64,000 bases of DNA from the NCBI GenBank assembly GCA_947450675.1, contig CANFWI010000008.1, positions 1 to 64,000 of the forward strand, in the 5' to 3' direction. This document shows positions 26,475 through 35,661 of this stretch, one piece after another. The stretch's first letter is position 1, and each line of letters starts with the position of its first letter. The translations under genes were made by a program, and so were the position numbers. Source of the DNA: Comamonadaceae bacterium. Its GTDB lineage: Bacteria > Pseudomonadota > Gammaproteobacteria > Burkholderiales > Burkholderiaceae_C. The notes under the pieces are model-generated. The model had not been told where the DNA came from. It worked only from the letters and a program-made list of their open reading frames with translations, and searched no databases.

Positions 26475-28085
26475 TCAGCGCGACCGCAAAGTCCGGCTCA
26501 GCAGTGCGACCGGCAGCAAGCCGACCAGCACCAGCGCCAGTGCGGGCAATGCGGCTTCCGCTAAACGCTCATCTCGCGCTAACTGATAGGTCACCACCGC
26601 CAGCGTGTCGCTGTTGAAAGGGCGCAACACCAGCGTCGCCGGCAGCTCTTTCATGACGTCGACAAACACCAGCAAGCCGGCGACGGCCACCGAGCGTTTC
26701 AGCAGCGGCCAATGCACACGGCTGAGCAAGCCGATGCCGGTGGTGCCGAGCATGCGGGCGCTGTCATCCAAGCTCGTGGGAATGCGCGAATAACCACTTT
26801 GCACCGACTGCAAAGCCACCGCACAAAAGCGCACCAGGTAAGCCCAGACAATGCCCAGCGCTGTCGCCGTGACCCAATAGCCAATGCTGGTTTGTGGGGC
26901 GACTGATTGCAGCCATCCCACCGGCAGCAGCAAGCCGACCACGATGACTGCGCCGGGCACGGCGTAGCCCAAGCTGACGAGTTGCACGGCTGCGCGATTG
27001 AGTCCGTGGGGCCGATGGCGCAGCGCAAAGGCCAGCGTCAGCGCGATACCAGTGGCCAGCACGGCGCTCAAACTGGCCAGCCAAACGCTGTTGAAAGACC
27101 ACTGCGCAAAAGACAGCCAAGACAAGTCATCCCAACCGGCCTGTAGCGGTCGCAGCATGAAGAGCACCGGCAGCACAAAGCCAAGTGCAATCGGCAGCGC
27201 ACAAACCAACCAAGCCCAAACAGCGCGCTGGCCATGCAGGCGCGTTGGCAAGGCGTCAGCCGCACCCGCACGGTCGCCACGCCCGCCCGTAAAGCGCATG
27301 CGCTTTTGCGCGCTCTGCTCAATCTTCAACAGCACCGCGACGAACAACAGCAGCACCGTAGCCAACTGCGCAGCAGCCATGCGGTTGTCCATGCTGAGCC
27401 AGGCTTTGTAAATGCCGGCGGTGAAAGTCTGAATACCGAAATAACTGGAGACGCCAAAGTCGGCCAGCGTTTCCATCAACGCCAACGCGACACCGGCCGC
27501 CACGGCAGGCCTTGCCAACGGCAAGGCGACTTCGCGAATACGCCGCGACAAAGGTGCGCCCAGCAGCCGCGCCGCTTCCATCAAGTGCACAGCGCGTTCG
27601 GTCAATGCAGTACGCGCCAACAAGTACACATACGGGTACAGCGCGACCGTGAAAACAAGAACAGCACCGCCCAAGCTGCGCACCTCTGGCAGCACACGCC
27701 CCTGCAAATCAAACGACGCCCGCAGCCAGCTTTGGAGTGGCCCGGCGTATTGCAAAAAGTCGGTGTAGGCATAAGCCACCACGTAAGCCGGCATGGCCAG
27801 CGGCAGCAGCAGCGCCCATTCAAAGGTGCGACGCCCGGGGAAATCAAACAGCGTCACCATGGCCGCCGTGGCCATGCCCAAAACACCCACACCCAGCGCC
27901 ACAGACAGGCACAGCCACACGGTGGTGCTCACGTAGTCCGGCAGCACCGTGCGGCCCATTTCCCGCAAGATGTCCCACGAGTGACGGTCTAACTGCGTCC
28001 ACGACAAGATGATCGCCAACACCGGCAAGGTCAGCACCAACACCAATAACAGCAGCAGCGTGGAAGGGAGAAGGCGACGAAGCAT
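26475..28085 (-). CDS. fbpB: Fe3+ ABC transporter permease (FbpB/SfuB-like)
   Basis: A 536-residue permease made of two fused binding-protein-dependent transport domains, about twelve helices, with EAA-type loops EAARLLGAPLSRRIREVALPLARPA and DDSARMLGTTGIGLLSRVHWPLL. ATG at 28085 is used because it opens directly into a basic-then-hydrophobic N-terminus; the longer frame runs into the divergent ATPase gene. FbpB-type permeases take up ferric iron from a periplasmic binding protein. The cognate binding protein is not in the window. Confidence 0.88.
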   Translation of the reverse strand: MLRRLLPSTLLLLLVLVLTLPVLAIILSWTQLDRHSWDILREMGRTVLPDYVSTTVWLCLSVALGVGVLGMATAAMVTLFDFPGRRTFEWALLLPLAMPAYVVAYAYTDFLQYAGPLQSWLRASFDLQGRVLPEVRSLGGAVLVFTVALYPYVYLLARTALTERAVHLMEAARLLGAPLSRRIREVALPLARPAVAAGVALALMETLADFGVSSYFGIQTFTAGIYKAWLSMDNRMAAAQLATVLLLFVAVLLKIEQSAQKRMRFTGGRGDRAGAADALPTRLHGQRAVWAWLVCALPIALGFVLPVLFMLRPLQAGWDDLSWLSFAQWSFNSVWLASLSAVLATGIALTLAFALRHRPHGLNRAAVQLVSLGYAVPGAVIVVGLLLPVGWLQSVAPQTSIGYWVTATALGIVWAYLVRFCAVALQSVQSGYSRIPTSLDDSARMLGTTGIGLLSRVHWPLLKRSVAVAGLLVFVDVMKELPATLVLRPFNSDTLAVVTYQLARDERLAEAALPALALVLVGLLPVALLSRTLRSR

Positions 28086-28146
28086 GAATTCCAGACAAGA
28101 GAAAGAGCCCTGACTTGCCTGAGCGGAATACCGCATCAAATGCAAA

Positions 28147-28161
28147 TGAGAATTGTAGTCA
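28147..28161. promoter_or_regulatory. Possible Fur box in divergent iron-transport promoter
   Basis: TGAGAATTGTAGTCA matches 11 of 14 defined positions of the 7-1-7 Fur core TGATAAT-N-ATTATCA. It sits in the 82-base gap between the divergent fbpB and fbpC genes, six bases before the fbpC ATG. Iron-dependent repression is expected for these genes; the very short distance to the fbpC start is a caution. Confidence 0.35.
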
Positions 28162-28167
28162 TCTAGA

Positions 28168-29250
28168 ATGAAACCCATGTTTTTGAATGTCTCTCAGTTG
28201 TGCGTTCACTACGCCGGGCGAACGCATCGGGCGGTCGACAACGCCTCTTTCACTTTGGCGGCGGGCGAAATTGGCGTGCTCATAGGCCCTTCCGGCTGCG
28301 GCAAAACCACGCTCTTACGCGCCGTGGCCGGCTTGGAAAAAGCCACCGCCGGCAGCATCCGGCTGGCTGGCGAGATCGTCAGCAGTCCACAAGTTCATCT
28401 GCCGGCTGAATCGCGCCGGATTGGCATGGTGTTTCAAGATTACGCACTGTTTCCACACCTTGATGTGGCCAACAATGTCGGCTTTGGCCTGCACCATCTG
28501 AAGCCCGCCGAGCGCCGTTTACGCGTGCAAGAAGTGCTAGCCTTGGTCGGTTTGAGCCACACTGAAAAATTGCACCCGCACCAGCTGTCGGGTGGCCAGC
28601 AACAACGCGTCGCGCTGGCGCGGGCCTTGGCACCAAGGCCACGGCTGCTGTTACTGGATGAACCGTTTTCCAACCTCGATGTTGACTTGCGTGAGCGCTT
28701 GGCGCATGAAGTGCGCGGTATTTTGAAGGCTGCGGGTGCGACTGCGCTGTTTGTGACGCATGACCAACTTGAAGCCTTTGCCATCGGCGACCGCATCGGC
28801 GTCATGCACGAAGGCCAGTTGCAACAGTGGGATGACGCCTATGAGTTGTACCACCGCCCAGCCACGCGCTTCGTCGCGGAATTCATTGGCCACGGTGTTT
28901 TTGCGCATGCACAAATCGAGCAAAAAGAACAAGGCAGCGTGGTGGTGCACACGGCGCTTGGCGACCTTCTTGACATGCAAGAGTGCCCCTTGCCCAACGC
29001 TTACCCCGACGGTATTTGCGACGTGCTGCTGCGCGCCGACGACATCGTGCACGACGATGCGGCACCCGTCAAAGCGCAGATCTTGCGCAAGGCTTTTCGC
29101 GGTTCAGAATTTTTGTACACCTTGAAGCTACAAAGCGGTGAGTCGGTGATGGCGCATGTGCCGTCGCACCATGACCACGCCGTGGGCGAATGGATAGGCA
29201 TCCGGGCGCAGGTCGATCACGTGGTGACCTTTCCGCGCGTCGCGGCCTGA
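28168..29250 (+). CDS. fbpC: Fe3+ ABC transporter ATP-binding protein (FbpC-like)
   Basis: A 360-residue ATPase: Walker A GPSGCGKTT, Q-loop FQDYALFPHL, signature LSGGQQQR, Walker B LLLLDEPFSNLD, switch FVTHDQ, and a 120-residue C-terminal TOBE-like regulatory domain. The N-terminal half is the FbpC/PotA type. It is divergent from the permease gene, an arrangement that splits one transporter over two promoters in a shared 82-base region. ATG at 28177 is an alternative start. Converges on plsC with only 4 bases between stops. Confidence 0.9.
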   Translation: MKPMFLNVSQLCVHYAGRTHRAVDNASFTLAAGEIGVLIGPSGCGKTTLLRAVAGLEKATAGSIRLAGEIVSSPQVHLPAESRRIGMVFQDYALFPHLDVANNVGFGLHHLKPAERRLRVQEVLALVGLSHTEKLHPHQLSGGQQQRVALARALAPRPRLLLLDEPFSNLDVDLRERLAHEVRGILKAAGATALFVTHDQLEAFAIGDRIGVMHEGQLQQWDDAYELYHRPATRFVAEFIGHGVFAHAQIEQKEQGSVVVHTALGDLLDMQECPLPNAYPDGICDVLLRADDIVHDDAAPVKAQILRKAFRGSEFLYTLKLQSGESVMAHVPSHHDHAVGEWIGIRAQVDHVVTFPRVAA

Positions 29251-29254
29251 GTCT

Positions 29255-29995
29255 TTAGGCCGCATCCCGCAAGCGCTGAACTTCGCGCTGCAAGTCGCCC
29301 GCCCAAGCGCGCCGGTCGCGCCCGCGCGCCAATTCGGGCACACCCACCGTCACTTCTGCCATCAACTCACGCGCGGTCAGCGTGCGCCACATCGAAGCCA
29401 GCAGTGTGTCGTTCCCAACAAAGCGCGGCGCTTGACTGACCAGACCCGTGCGCCTGTCCACAAAGCGCAAGGCCATCGCCTGCACCGGCACGTTGGCGGT
29501 GATGGCGGCTTGGATCAAATTGGCATGAAAAGGCAGCAGGCTGATGCCGTCGCTGGTCGTGCCCTCAGGGAACACCGCCAGCACCTGCCCGTCGTGCAAA
29601 TGCGCCACCATGTGATGCAGCACGCGGTGCGCATCACGCCGCGATTCGCGCTCAATGAACAGCGTTCCAGCACCCGTCGCCAAGGTGCCGACCAACGGCC
29701 AACGCTTGACTTCCGACTTGGATATAAAGCGGCAATAAACAGCCGAGTGCATCACCAAAATGTCGAGCCACGAGATGTGATTCGCCACCAACAAGACCGG
29801 CCCGGTGGCCAGCGGCTCGCCCTTGAGCACCAGCTCGATGCCGCTGATGGCCAGCATCTTGCGGGCCCAGGTGTTGACGTGCTGACCCTGCACTTCGGCC
29901 GACAGCAAATGAAAGCGCGAGCGAATCAACCAAAAGCCGGACAGCGTGTGTAAAAAGGCCCGCGACAAACGGTAGCCGAGACGCACCACTCTCAT
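29255..29995 (-). CDS. plsC: 1-acyl-sn-glycerol-3-phosphate acyltransferase
   Basis: A 246-residue membrane-associated acyltransferase making phosphatidic acid from lysophosphatidic acid. The catalytic NHISWLD (HX4D) and the FPEGTTSDG phosphate-binding motif are present in correct spacing. ATG at 29995 is chosen: it lies 7 bases after the pyrC' stop, and a longer open frame would overlap that gene. N-terminal helix around residues 8-25 anchors it to the inner membrane. It is the last gene of the algH-pyr operon. Confidence 0.88.
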   Translation of the reverse strand: MRVVRLGYRLSRAFLHTLSGFWLIRSRFHLLSAEVQGQHVNTWARKMLAISGIELVLKGEPLATGPVLLVANHISWLDILVMHSAVYCRFISKSEVKRWPLVGTLATGAGTLFIERESRRDAHRVLHHMVAHLHDGQVLAVFPEGTTSDGISLLPFHANLIQAAITANVPVQAMALRFVDRRTGLVSQAPRFVGNDTLLASMWRTLTARELMAEVTVGVPELARGRDRRAWAGDLQREVQRLRDAA

Positions 29996-30002
29996 GCTGT
30001 TT

Positions 30003-31322
30003 TCAGGCCGGATGAGCCGAGTGGGCTTCGTAAGCCACTTGGCCGCCGACCAGCGTCCAGCACACCCGTGCCGGCAATTCGTAGCCCGAAAACGGCGTGT
30101 GCTTGCCCTGACTGCGCAAGGCAGCGGGCTCGACCGTCCAGCTGGTGGCTGGATTGAAAATGCAGACATCGGCCACGCCACCTTGAACCAGTTGACCCGC
30201 GCTGGCTTGCAGCGTGCCCAAAGCAGAGCCTAAGACGCGGGCGGGTTCGCTGGTCAGCACTGCCAAAGCACGCAGCAAACCGGCGCCGCTCTTGTCAGTG
30301 TCTGCACCCCATTTGCAAGCCAGCCCCAGCAACAACTCAAGACCGGTGGCACCGGGCTCGGCTTCGGCAAAGGGCAAGGTTTTAGCGTCTTCGTCGACCG
30401 GCGAATGGTCGGACACCAGCGCGTCCACCGTGCCGTCGAGCAAGCCTAGTCGCAGCGCATCGCGATCGCGCTGCTGGCGCAGCGGCGGCTCGAGTCGCAT
30501 GCGGCTGTCGAAGTAACCGATGTCGGTGTCCGTCAAGTGCAAGCTGTTGATGCTGACATCACAAGTCACCCGCAAACCGTCGGCCTTGGCTTGGGCCACC
30601 AGCGCCACGCCCGCAGCACTGCTGATGCGGCACAAATGCACGCGTGCACCGGTCGACCGCATCAACTCAAAAATCGTGTGCAGCGCAATGGTTTCAGCCG
30701 CTACTGGCACACCGCTCAAACCCAAGCGCGTGGCCAGTGCGCCACTGGCTGCGACGCCTTTGCCCAAGTGCATGTCTTGCGGACGCAGCCACACTGTGTA
30801 GTCAAAACTGGCGGCGTACTGCAAGGCGCGCATCAGCACTTGCGTGTCTTCCAGCGGCACGTCAGCTTGGCTGAAACCGACGCAACCGGCTTCGGTCAGC
30901 TGCACCATTTCGGTCAAGGCGATGCCTTGCAATCCACGCGTCAAAGCGCCCAGCGGGAAGACCCGCGACTGGTGCAGTTTCTCAGCGCGGAACTTCAGCA
31001 TCTCGACCAGACCGGGCTCGTCGAGCACCGGATCGGTGTCGGGCGGGCAGACCAAACTGGTCACGCCGCCGGCGACGGCTGCGGCCAATTCACTGGCCAA
31101 CATGCCTTCGTGTTCATGGCCGGGTTCGCGCAGACGCACCGACAAATCGACCAGCCCCGGCGCCACCACGCAGCCCGCAGCGTCTATCGTTTTGTTCGGC
31201 GCGAAGTCAGCCGCCACAGCGCCGATGCTGATGATGCGGCCCGCCGCAATCGCCACATCAACGCGCTCGTCAAAGCCTGTCGCCGGGTTGATGACGCGGC
31301 CATTTTTAATCAGTAATTTCAT
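30003..31322 (-). CDS. pyrC': Dihydroorotase-like protein PyrC', probably inactive
   Basis: A 439-residue dihydroorotase homologue ([38 protein letters not shown]). The metal-binding HxH of active enzymes (normally DxHVHLREPG) reads D59-L-S61-V-R63-L-R-E-P-G, so both His are lost, and the carbamylated Lys region has no Lys (VGFSQADVP). This matches the pseudo-dihydroorotase PyrC' known in pseudomonads and many beta-proteobacteria, which scaffolds aspartate transcarbamoylase rather than catalysing. Its ATG overlaps the pyrB stop as ATGA. A separate active pyrC should exist elsewhere in the genome. Confidence 0.88.
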   Translation of the reverse strand: MKLLIKNGRVINPATGFDERVDVAIAAGRIISIGAVAADFAPNKTIDAAGCVVAPGLVDLSVRLREPGHEHEGMLASELAAAVAGGVTSLVCPPDTDPVLDEPGLVEMLKFRAEKLHQSRVFPLGALTRGLQGIALTEMVQLTEAGCVGFSQADVPLEDTQVLMRALQYAASFDYTVWLRPQDMHLGKGVAASGALATRLGLSGVPVAAETIALHTIFELMRSTGARVHLCRISSAAGVALVAQAKADGLRVTCDVSINSLHLTDTDIGYFDSRMRLEPPLRQQRDRDALRLGLLDGTVDALVSDHSPVDEDAKTLPFAEAEPGATGLELLLGLACKWGADTDKSGAGLLRALAVLTSEPARVLGSALGTLQASAGQLVQGGVADVCIFNPATSWTVEPAALRSQGKHTPFSGYELPARVCWTLVGGQVAYEAHSAHPA

Positions 31323-32281
31323 GCTTCATTCCCGGCAACGATGCTCATGACCGCCATCCGCACAGCGATACCGTAAGTGACCTGCGGCAAGATCACGCTT
31401 TGTGCGCCATCGACCACCGCCGAATCGATTTCAACCCCACGGTTGATCGGCCCGGGATGCATGACGATAGCGTCTGGCTTGGCCAGTTGCAGTTTTTCAG
31501 GCGTCAGGCCAAAGCTCTTGAAATACTCTTGGCTGCTCGGCAGCAAGGCGCCCGACATGCGCTCGTTTTGCAGGCGCAGGGTGATGACCACGTCGGCACC
31601 GCGAATGCCTTCTTCCAGTGTATGGCAGACCCGCACGCCCATTTCCGACATATTGGACGGCACCAGCGTCTTCGGGCCGACGACCCGCACCTCGGCACAA
31701 CCGAGTGTGGTCAGCGCATGAATGTCTGAGCGCGCCACCCGCGAATGCAGCACGTCGCCAACGATGGCCACCGTCAGGTTGCTGAAGTCTTTCTTGTAAT
31801 GGCGGATGGTGTACATGTCCAACAGGCCTTGCGTCGGGTGCGCATGGCGACCGTCGCCGGCGTTGATCACGTGGACATGCGGCGCCACGTGCTGGGCGAT
31901 CAGGTAGGGCGCGCCCGACTCGCTGTGGCGCACCACAAAAATGTCGGCCGCCATGGCGCTGAGGTTGGCAATCGTGTCCAACAACGACTCGCCCTTGGAG
32001 GCTGACGAGCGCGCGATGTCGAGGTTGATGACGTCGGCTGACAGCCGCGTCGCGGCGATCTCAAAGGTCGTTCGCGTGCGGGTGGAGTTTTCAAAAAAGA
32101 GGTTGAAAACACTCTTGCCGCGCAGCAGCGGAACCTTCTTGACCTCGCGGTCGCTGACGCTGACAAAGTTCGCGGCGGTGTCCAAAATCTGCGTCAGCGT
32201 GGCTTTCGGCAAACCTTCGGTGGAGAGCAGGTGAATCAGCTCGCCGTGCTTGTTGAGTTGGGGGTTTCGTCGGTACAACAC
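31319..32281 (-). CDS. pyrB: Aspartate carbamoyltransferase catalytic subunit
   Basis: A 320-residue enzyme catalysing the first committed step of pyrimidine synthesis. The start is a GTG at 32281, one base after the pyrR stop, with GGGAG upstream; this gives the standard length and the usual opening [14 protein letters not shown]. Carbamoyl-phosphate motif [25 protein letters not shown] and [12 protein letters not shown] are intact. No pyrI regulatory subunit follows; it likely assembles with PyrC', as in pseudomonads. Confidence 0.95.
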   Translation of the reverse strand: MLYRRNPQLNKHGELIHLLSTEGLPKATLTQILDTAANFVSVSDREVKKVPLLRGKSVFNLFFENSTRTRTTFEIAATRLSADVINLDIARSSASKGESLLDTIANLSAMAADIFVVRHSESGAPYLIAQHVAPHVHVINAGDGRHAHPTQGLLDMYTIRHYKKDFSNLTVAIVGDVLHSRVARSDIHALTTLGCAEVRVVGPKTLVPSNMSEMGVRVCHTLEEGIRGADVVITLRLQNERMSGALLPSSQEYFKSFGLTPEKLQLAKPDAIVMHPGPINRGVEIDSAVVDGAQSVILPQVTYGIAVRMAVMSIVAGNEA

Positions 32282-32282
32282 G

Positions 32283-32792
32283 TTAGGCTCCCTGGACTTC
32301 AAAACTGAATTCACCGGCGTCTGAGCGCGCCAGTTGCAGCGACTGCGTCGCCGGCAAGCTGACGCGCGCCATCGCCAAGTCGGGCTGCACTGGCAACTCG
32401 CGACCACCGCGGTCAACCAGCACCGCCAATTTGACACTGGCGGGACGGCCGTAGTCAAAGAGTTCATTCAGCACAGCGCGAATGGTGCGGCCGGTGTAGA
32501 GCACGTCGTCGAGCACGATCAGGTGCTCGCCGTTGACATCAAAAGGCAGCAAGGTTTGCGCGCTAGAAGCCAAGCCGCGGCTCGAAAAATCGTCGCGGTG
32601 CATGACCGATGACAACACGCCAATCGGCTCATTCAAACCAAGGTCTTTTTGCAGTCGCTCAGCCAGCCAAGCACCACCCGACGCGACACCGACCAGCCGC
32701 GGTGGCTTGGGGTAGCTGGCGAGCAGCGTCTGCAGACTGCGCAGCAGTTCGAGGTAGAGCGCTTCCGCGTTCAGGGATTCGACGGTCTTCAA
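32283..32792 (-). CDS. pyrR: PyrR-type pyrimidine operon regulator / uracil phosphoribosyltransferase
   Basis: A 169-residue phosphoribosyltransferase-fold protein with the PRPP motif [16 protein letters not shown] and [11 protein letters not shown]. In Bacillus PyrR binds mRNA to attenuate the pyr operon and has UPRT activity; in proteobacteria the RNA role is less certain. The ATG overlaps the ruvX stop as ATGA and the gene ends one base from pyrB, consistent with a pyr regulator. I see no obvious PyrR-binding anti-antiterminator between the genes, which leaves little intergenic room for attenuation. Confidence 0.92.
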   Translation of the reverse strand: MKTVESLNAEALYLELLRSLQTLLASYPKPPRLVGVASGGAWLAERLQKDLGLNEPIGVLSSVMHRDDFSSRGLASSAQTLLPFDVNGEHLIVLDDVLYTGRTIRAVLNELFDYGRPASVKLAVLVDRGGRELPVQPDLAMARVSLPATQSLQLARSDAGEFSFEVQGA

Positions 32793-33205
32793 GAAAGACT
32801 CCTTAAAAATTGCTCAAGAATGATGCAGGCAGATGCCGCGTCAGCATCTGCCGCCCCGAGCGCATGCGCTTCGGTGGTGCTGTAACGCTCATCGACTTCG
32901 TAAACGCTGAGCCCGAAACGGCCGCGCAACTGACGCGCAAACTTTAGCGCACGCAGCGTGTTTTCGTGACTGGCGCCGTCGGGATGATAAGGAACGCCGA
33001 CCACCAAGGCGTCGGGTTGCCACTCTTTGATGCGCGCGGCAATCGGCACAAAACGCGCGTCACCGACAGCGCTGATGGTGGTTTGCGGCGTGGCGGTGCG
33101 CATCAGCCGGTTGCCGCTGGCCACACCAGTGCGCTTGAGCCCAAAATCAAAAGCCAGAAAGGTTTGGACAGAGGGGGCCAACTCAATGGCAGCCCCGACG
33201 CTCAT
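32789..33205 (-). CDS. ruvX: Putative Holliday junction resolvase RuvX (YqgF)
   Basis: A 138-residue RNase H-fold nuclease with FLAFDFGLKRTGVASG (first catalytic Asp), VVGVPYHPDG, VDERYSTTEA (Glu) and a C-terminal DADAASACIILEQFL (last Asp). YqgF also acts in 16S rRNA 5' maturation. It overlaps the algH stop and the pyrR start, each as ATGA, so translation is coupled on both sides. Confidence 0.93.
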   Translation of the reverse strand: MSVGAAIELAPSVQTFLAFDFGLKRTGVASGNRLMRTATPQTTISAVGDARFVPIAARIKEWQPDALVVGVPYHPDGASHENTLRALKFARQLRGRFGLSVYEVDERYSTTEAHALGAADADAASACIILEQFLRSLS

Positions 33206-33789
33206 GAGTGGCCAGCCTCAGGCGACAGCATCCAGCGCTGCAGGCCGAGCAAGAGCAAGGCCTTGTCGTAGCGCTGCTCGACCGGGGTGTCAAAAATCAC
33301 CGCTGGGTCAGCCGCCACCGTGAGCCAGCTGTTGTCTGAAATCTCAGACTCCAACTGCCCTTCACCCCAAGCGGAGTAACCCAGCGAGACAAAGACGCGC
33401 CGGGGGCCAGCGCCCGTCGACAGCGCTTCAAGAACGTCTTTGGAGGTGGTCATTTCAAGTCCGCCGGGAATCGACATGGTCGACGCGTAGACCGACTCAT
33501 TGCCCGGCAACATGCTTTCGTGCAGAACAAAACCGCGCTCGGTTTGCACCGGCCCGCCTTTGTACACCGGCGCTTCGCTGAGGTCGTCGCGCCGCAGCGG
33601 CAACTCAACTTTGTCAAACAGGCTTTTCAGGCTGATGTCGCTTGGCTTGTTGATGACCAAACCCAAAGCGCCGCGCTCGCTGTGCTCGCACATGTAGATC
33701 ACACTGCCTACAAAAGGCTCGTCATCCAAGCCGGGCATGGCGATCAGAAAATGATGCGTGAAGTTGATCGGGTCGAAGTCCATGGCCAT
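33202..33789 (-). CDS. algH: AlgH/YqgE (UPF0301) family protein
   Basis: A 195-residue protein of the conserved AlgH family (HHFLIAMPGLDDEPFVGSVIYMCEH, RGALGLVINKP, GGPVQTERGFVLH, GYSAWGEGQLE). Function is not fully known; in pseudomonads it influences alginate gene expression. The ATG at 33789 follows a GGGGTT purine run; an upstream open frame is the antisense of the photolyase gene and is rejected. It leads a six-gene operon through plsC and is divergent from phrB. Confidence 0.93.
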   Translation of the reverse strand: MAMDFDPINFTHHFLIAMPGLDDEPFVGSVIYMCEHSERGALGLVINKPSDISLKSLFDKVELPLRRDDLSEAPVYKGGPVQTERGFVLHESMLPGNESVYASTMSIPGGLEMTTSKDVLEALSTGAGPRRVFVSLGYSAWGEGQLESEISDNSWLTVAADPAVIFDTPVEQRYDKALLLLGLQRWMLSPEAGHS

Positions 33790-33862
33790 AACCCCAATTT
33801 TACGCTGACGATCTGCGGCCCGGCTCTGATTCAACAGCCGCTGTCCGGCTAACATCCTCGCC

Positions 33863-35341
33863 ATGAGCAAACAATACGAGCGCGGACTGGTCTGGTTCCG
33901 CCGCGACCTTCGGGCGCATGACCACGCTGCCCTGCACCACGCCCTGAGCACCTGCCGGCAAGTTTTCTGCCTGTTCGTGCTGGACAAGGAGATTCTCGAC
34001 CCGCTGCCGCGCACCGACCGGCGGGTTGATTTCATCGTGCAGTCGCTGACCGAGCTTGACGCCGCACTGCAAGCACTGGCCGAGCCGCATGGCGTCAACA
34101 ACGCCGGGCTGCTGGTGCTGCATGACTGGGCCAGCACGGCGGTGCCGCTACAGGCGCAAGCCTTGCAAGTGCAAGCAGTCTTCACCAACCACGACGACGA
34201 GCCACAAGCCGTTCAGCGCGACGTGCAGGTTGCAGACAGTTTGGCGGCCAAGGGCGTGGCCTTTCACAGCTTCAAAGACCACGTGGTGTTTGAACGCACC
34301 GAACTGCTGACGCAGGGCGGCAAGCCTTATGGCGTTTTCACGCCTTACAAAAACAGCTGGCTGAAAAAGGTCGACAGCTACTACCTGCAGTCCTACGCCA
34401 TCAAGGCCCATGCCGAAGCGCTGGCCAACAAGCCGGCCGATGCAAAGCCAGTACCAACGCTGAGCCAGATCGGCTTCGAGGCCAGCAACTTGCAGGCGCT
34501 GAAACTGCCCACCGGCATCTCGGGCGGCGCCCAGTTATTTGAAGAATTTTTGCAGCGCATCGACGACTACGAAGACAGCCGCAACTTTCCGGCCGTCAAA
34601 GGGCCGAGTTACTTGGGCGTGCATCTGCGCTTTGGCACGGTGTCGATTCGCCAGCTGGCCGCTGAAGCGCTGAAACGCCAGCTCGCAGGCAGCGCCGGTG
34701 CCGCCGTCTGGCTGAGTGAGCTGATCTGGCGCGATTTTTATGCGCAAATTTTGAGCAACTTCCCGCATGTGGCCGAGGCCTCATTCAAGCCCGACTATGA
34801 CGCGATTCAATGGGAAACCGGCGCACAAGCCGACGCGCTGTTTGCCGCTTGGTGCGAAGGCCGCACCGGTTATCCCTTGGTCGACGCCGCCATGGCGCAG
34901 ATCAACCAGACCGGCTACATGCACAACCGGCTGCGCATGGTCGCCGCCTGCTTTTTAATCAAGGATTTGGGCATCGACTGGCGCCGCGGTGAGCGCTACT
35001 TTGCCGACAAGCTGAATGACTTTGACCTGTCAGCCAACAACGGCGGCTGGCAATGGGCGTCTAGCAGCGGCTGCGACGCGCAGCCCTACTTTCGCATTTT
35101 CAACCCGGTCAGCCAGAGCTTGAAGTTCGACCCCGACGGCAAGTTCATCCGCAAATACCTGCCGGTGCTCGCTGGTCTGCAGGGCAAAGCTTTGCACAGC
35201 CCGTGGGAAGCCGCGCCGCTGGAGTTGGCGGCGGCGGGCGTGACATTGGGAGACAACTATCCGTTGCCGCTGGTGCAGCACGCTGAGGCCCGGACCCGCA
35301 CGCTGGAGCGCTATGCGGTGGTCAAAAAGACCCTGGCCTGA
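33863..35341 (+). CDS. phrB: Deoxyribodipyrimidine photolyase, class I
   Basis: A 492-residue flavoprotein that repairs cyclobutane pyrimidine dimers with blue light. LVWFRRDLRAHDHAALHHAL opens the N-terminal antenna domain; the C-terminal FAD domain shows YLGVHLRFGTVSIRQ, WLSELIWRDFY, GYMHNRLRMVAACFL, and NDFDLSANNGGWQWASSSGCDAQPYFRIFNP. Length is standard for class I CPD photolyases. Its start is 73 bases from the divergent algH start. Confidence 0.95.
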   Translation: MSKQYERGLVWFRRDLRAHDHAALHHALSTCRQVFCLFVLDKEILDPLPRTDRRVDFIVQSLTELDAALQALAEPHGVNNAGLLVLHDWASTAVPLQAQALQVQAVFTNHDDEPQAVQRDVQVADSLAAKGVAFHSFKDHVVFERTELLTQGGKPYGVFTPYKNSWLKKVDSYYLQSYAIKAHAEALANKPADAKPVPTLSQIGFEASNLQALKLPTGISGGAQLFEEFLQRIDDYEDSRNFPAVKGPSYLGVHLRFGTVSIRQLAAEALKRQLAGSAGAAVWLSELIWRDFYAQILSNFPHVAEASFKPDYDAIQWETGAQADALFAAWCEGRTGYPLVDAAMAQINQTGYMHNRLRMVAACFLIKDLGIDWRRGERYFADKLNDFDLSANNGGWQWASSSGCDAQPYFRIFNPVSQSLKFDPDGKFIRKYLPVLAGLQGKALHSPWEAAPLELAAAGVTLGDNYPLPLVQHAEARTRTLERYAVVKKTLA

Positions 35342-35378
35342 ACTGATGAGAATCAGAGTCGGCCCAGGTCGACTGACT

Positions 35379-35558
35379 TCAGAGGTCGACCATCTCGAAG
35401 TCTTCTTTGCGGGCGCCGCACTCAGGGCAGGTCCAGTTCATGGGCACATCGGCCCACAGGGTGCCCGGCGCAATGCCGTGCTCAGGCGCGCCTGCGGCCT
35501 CGTCGTAGAGCCAGCCACAGATCAGGCACATCCAAGTCTTTGTTGCAGTTGTAGTCAC
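35379..35558 (-). CDS. Rubredoxin (59 residues, GTG start)
   Basis: A small iron protein just below usual ORF cut-offs. The minus strand encodes MCLICGWLYDEAAG and MNWTCPECGARKEDFEMV: the two CxxCG knuckles of rubredoxin plus the conserved W and ending. A GTG at 35558 gives a nine-residue N-terminus (TTTATKTW); an ATG at the first MCLICG codon would be shorter than the family. It carries electrons, for example to alkane hydroxylases or oxidative stress enzymes. Divergent from thiD. Confidence 0.9.
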   Translation of the reverse strand: MTTTATKTWMCLICGWLYDEAAGAPEHGIAPGTLWADVPMNWTCPECGARKEDFEMVDL

Positions 35559-35661
35559 AGCGTTATCTTTGCTTTCGCGAATAGAATCAATCGAAGAATT
35601 GTATCGGCGAGGCGGTGACTTTTGTCATGCCGGCAGAATCCTCAGCCAAAAAACACCGCAC

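Noticed and set aside
33790-34188. Upstream extension of the algH frame
   Set aside because: It is antisense to the start of phrB and cysteine/serine-rich without homology.
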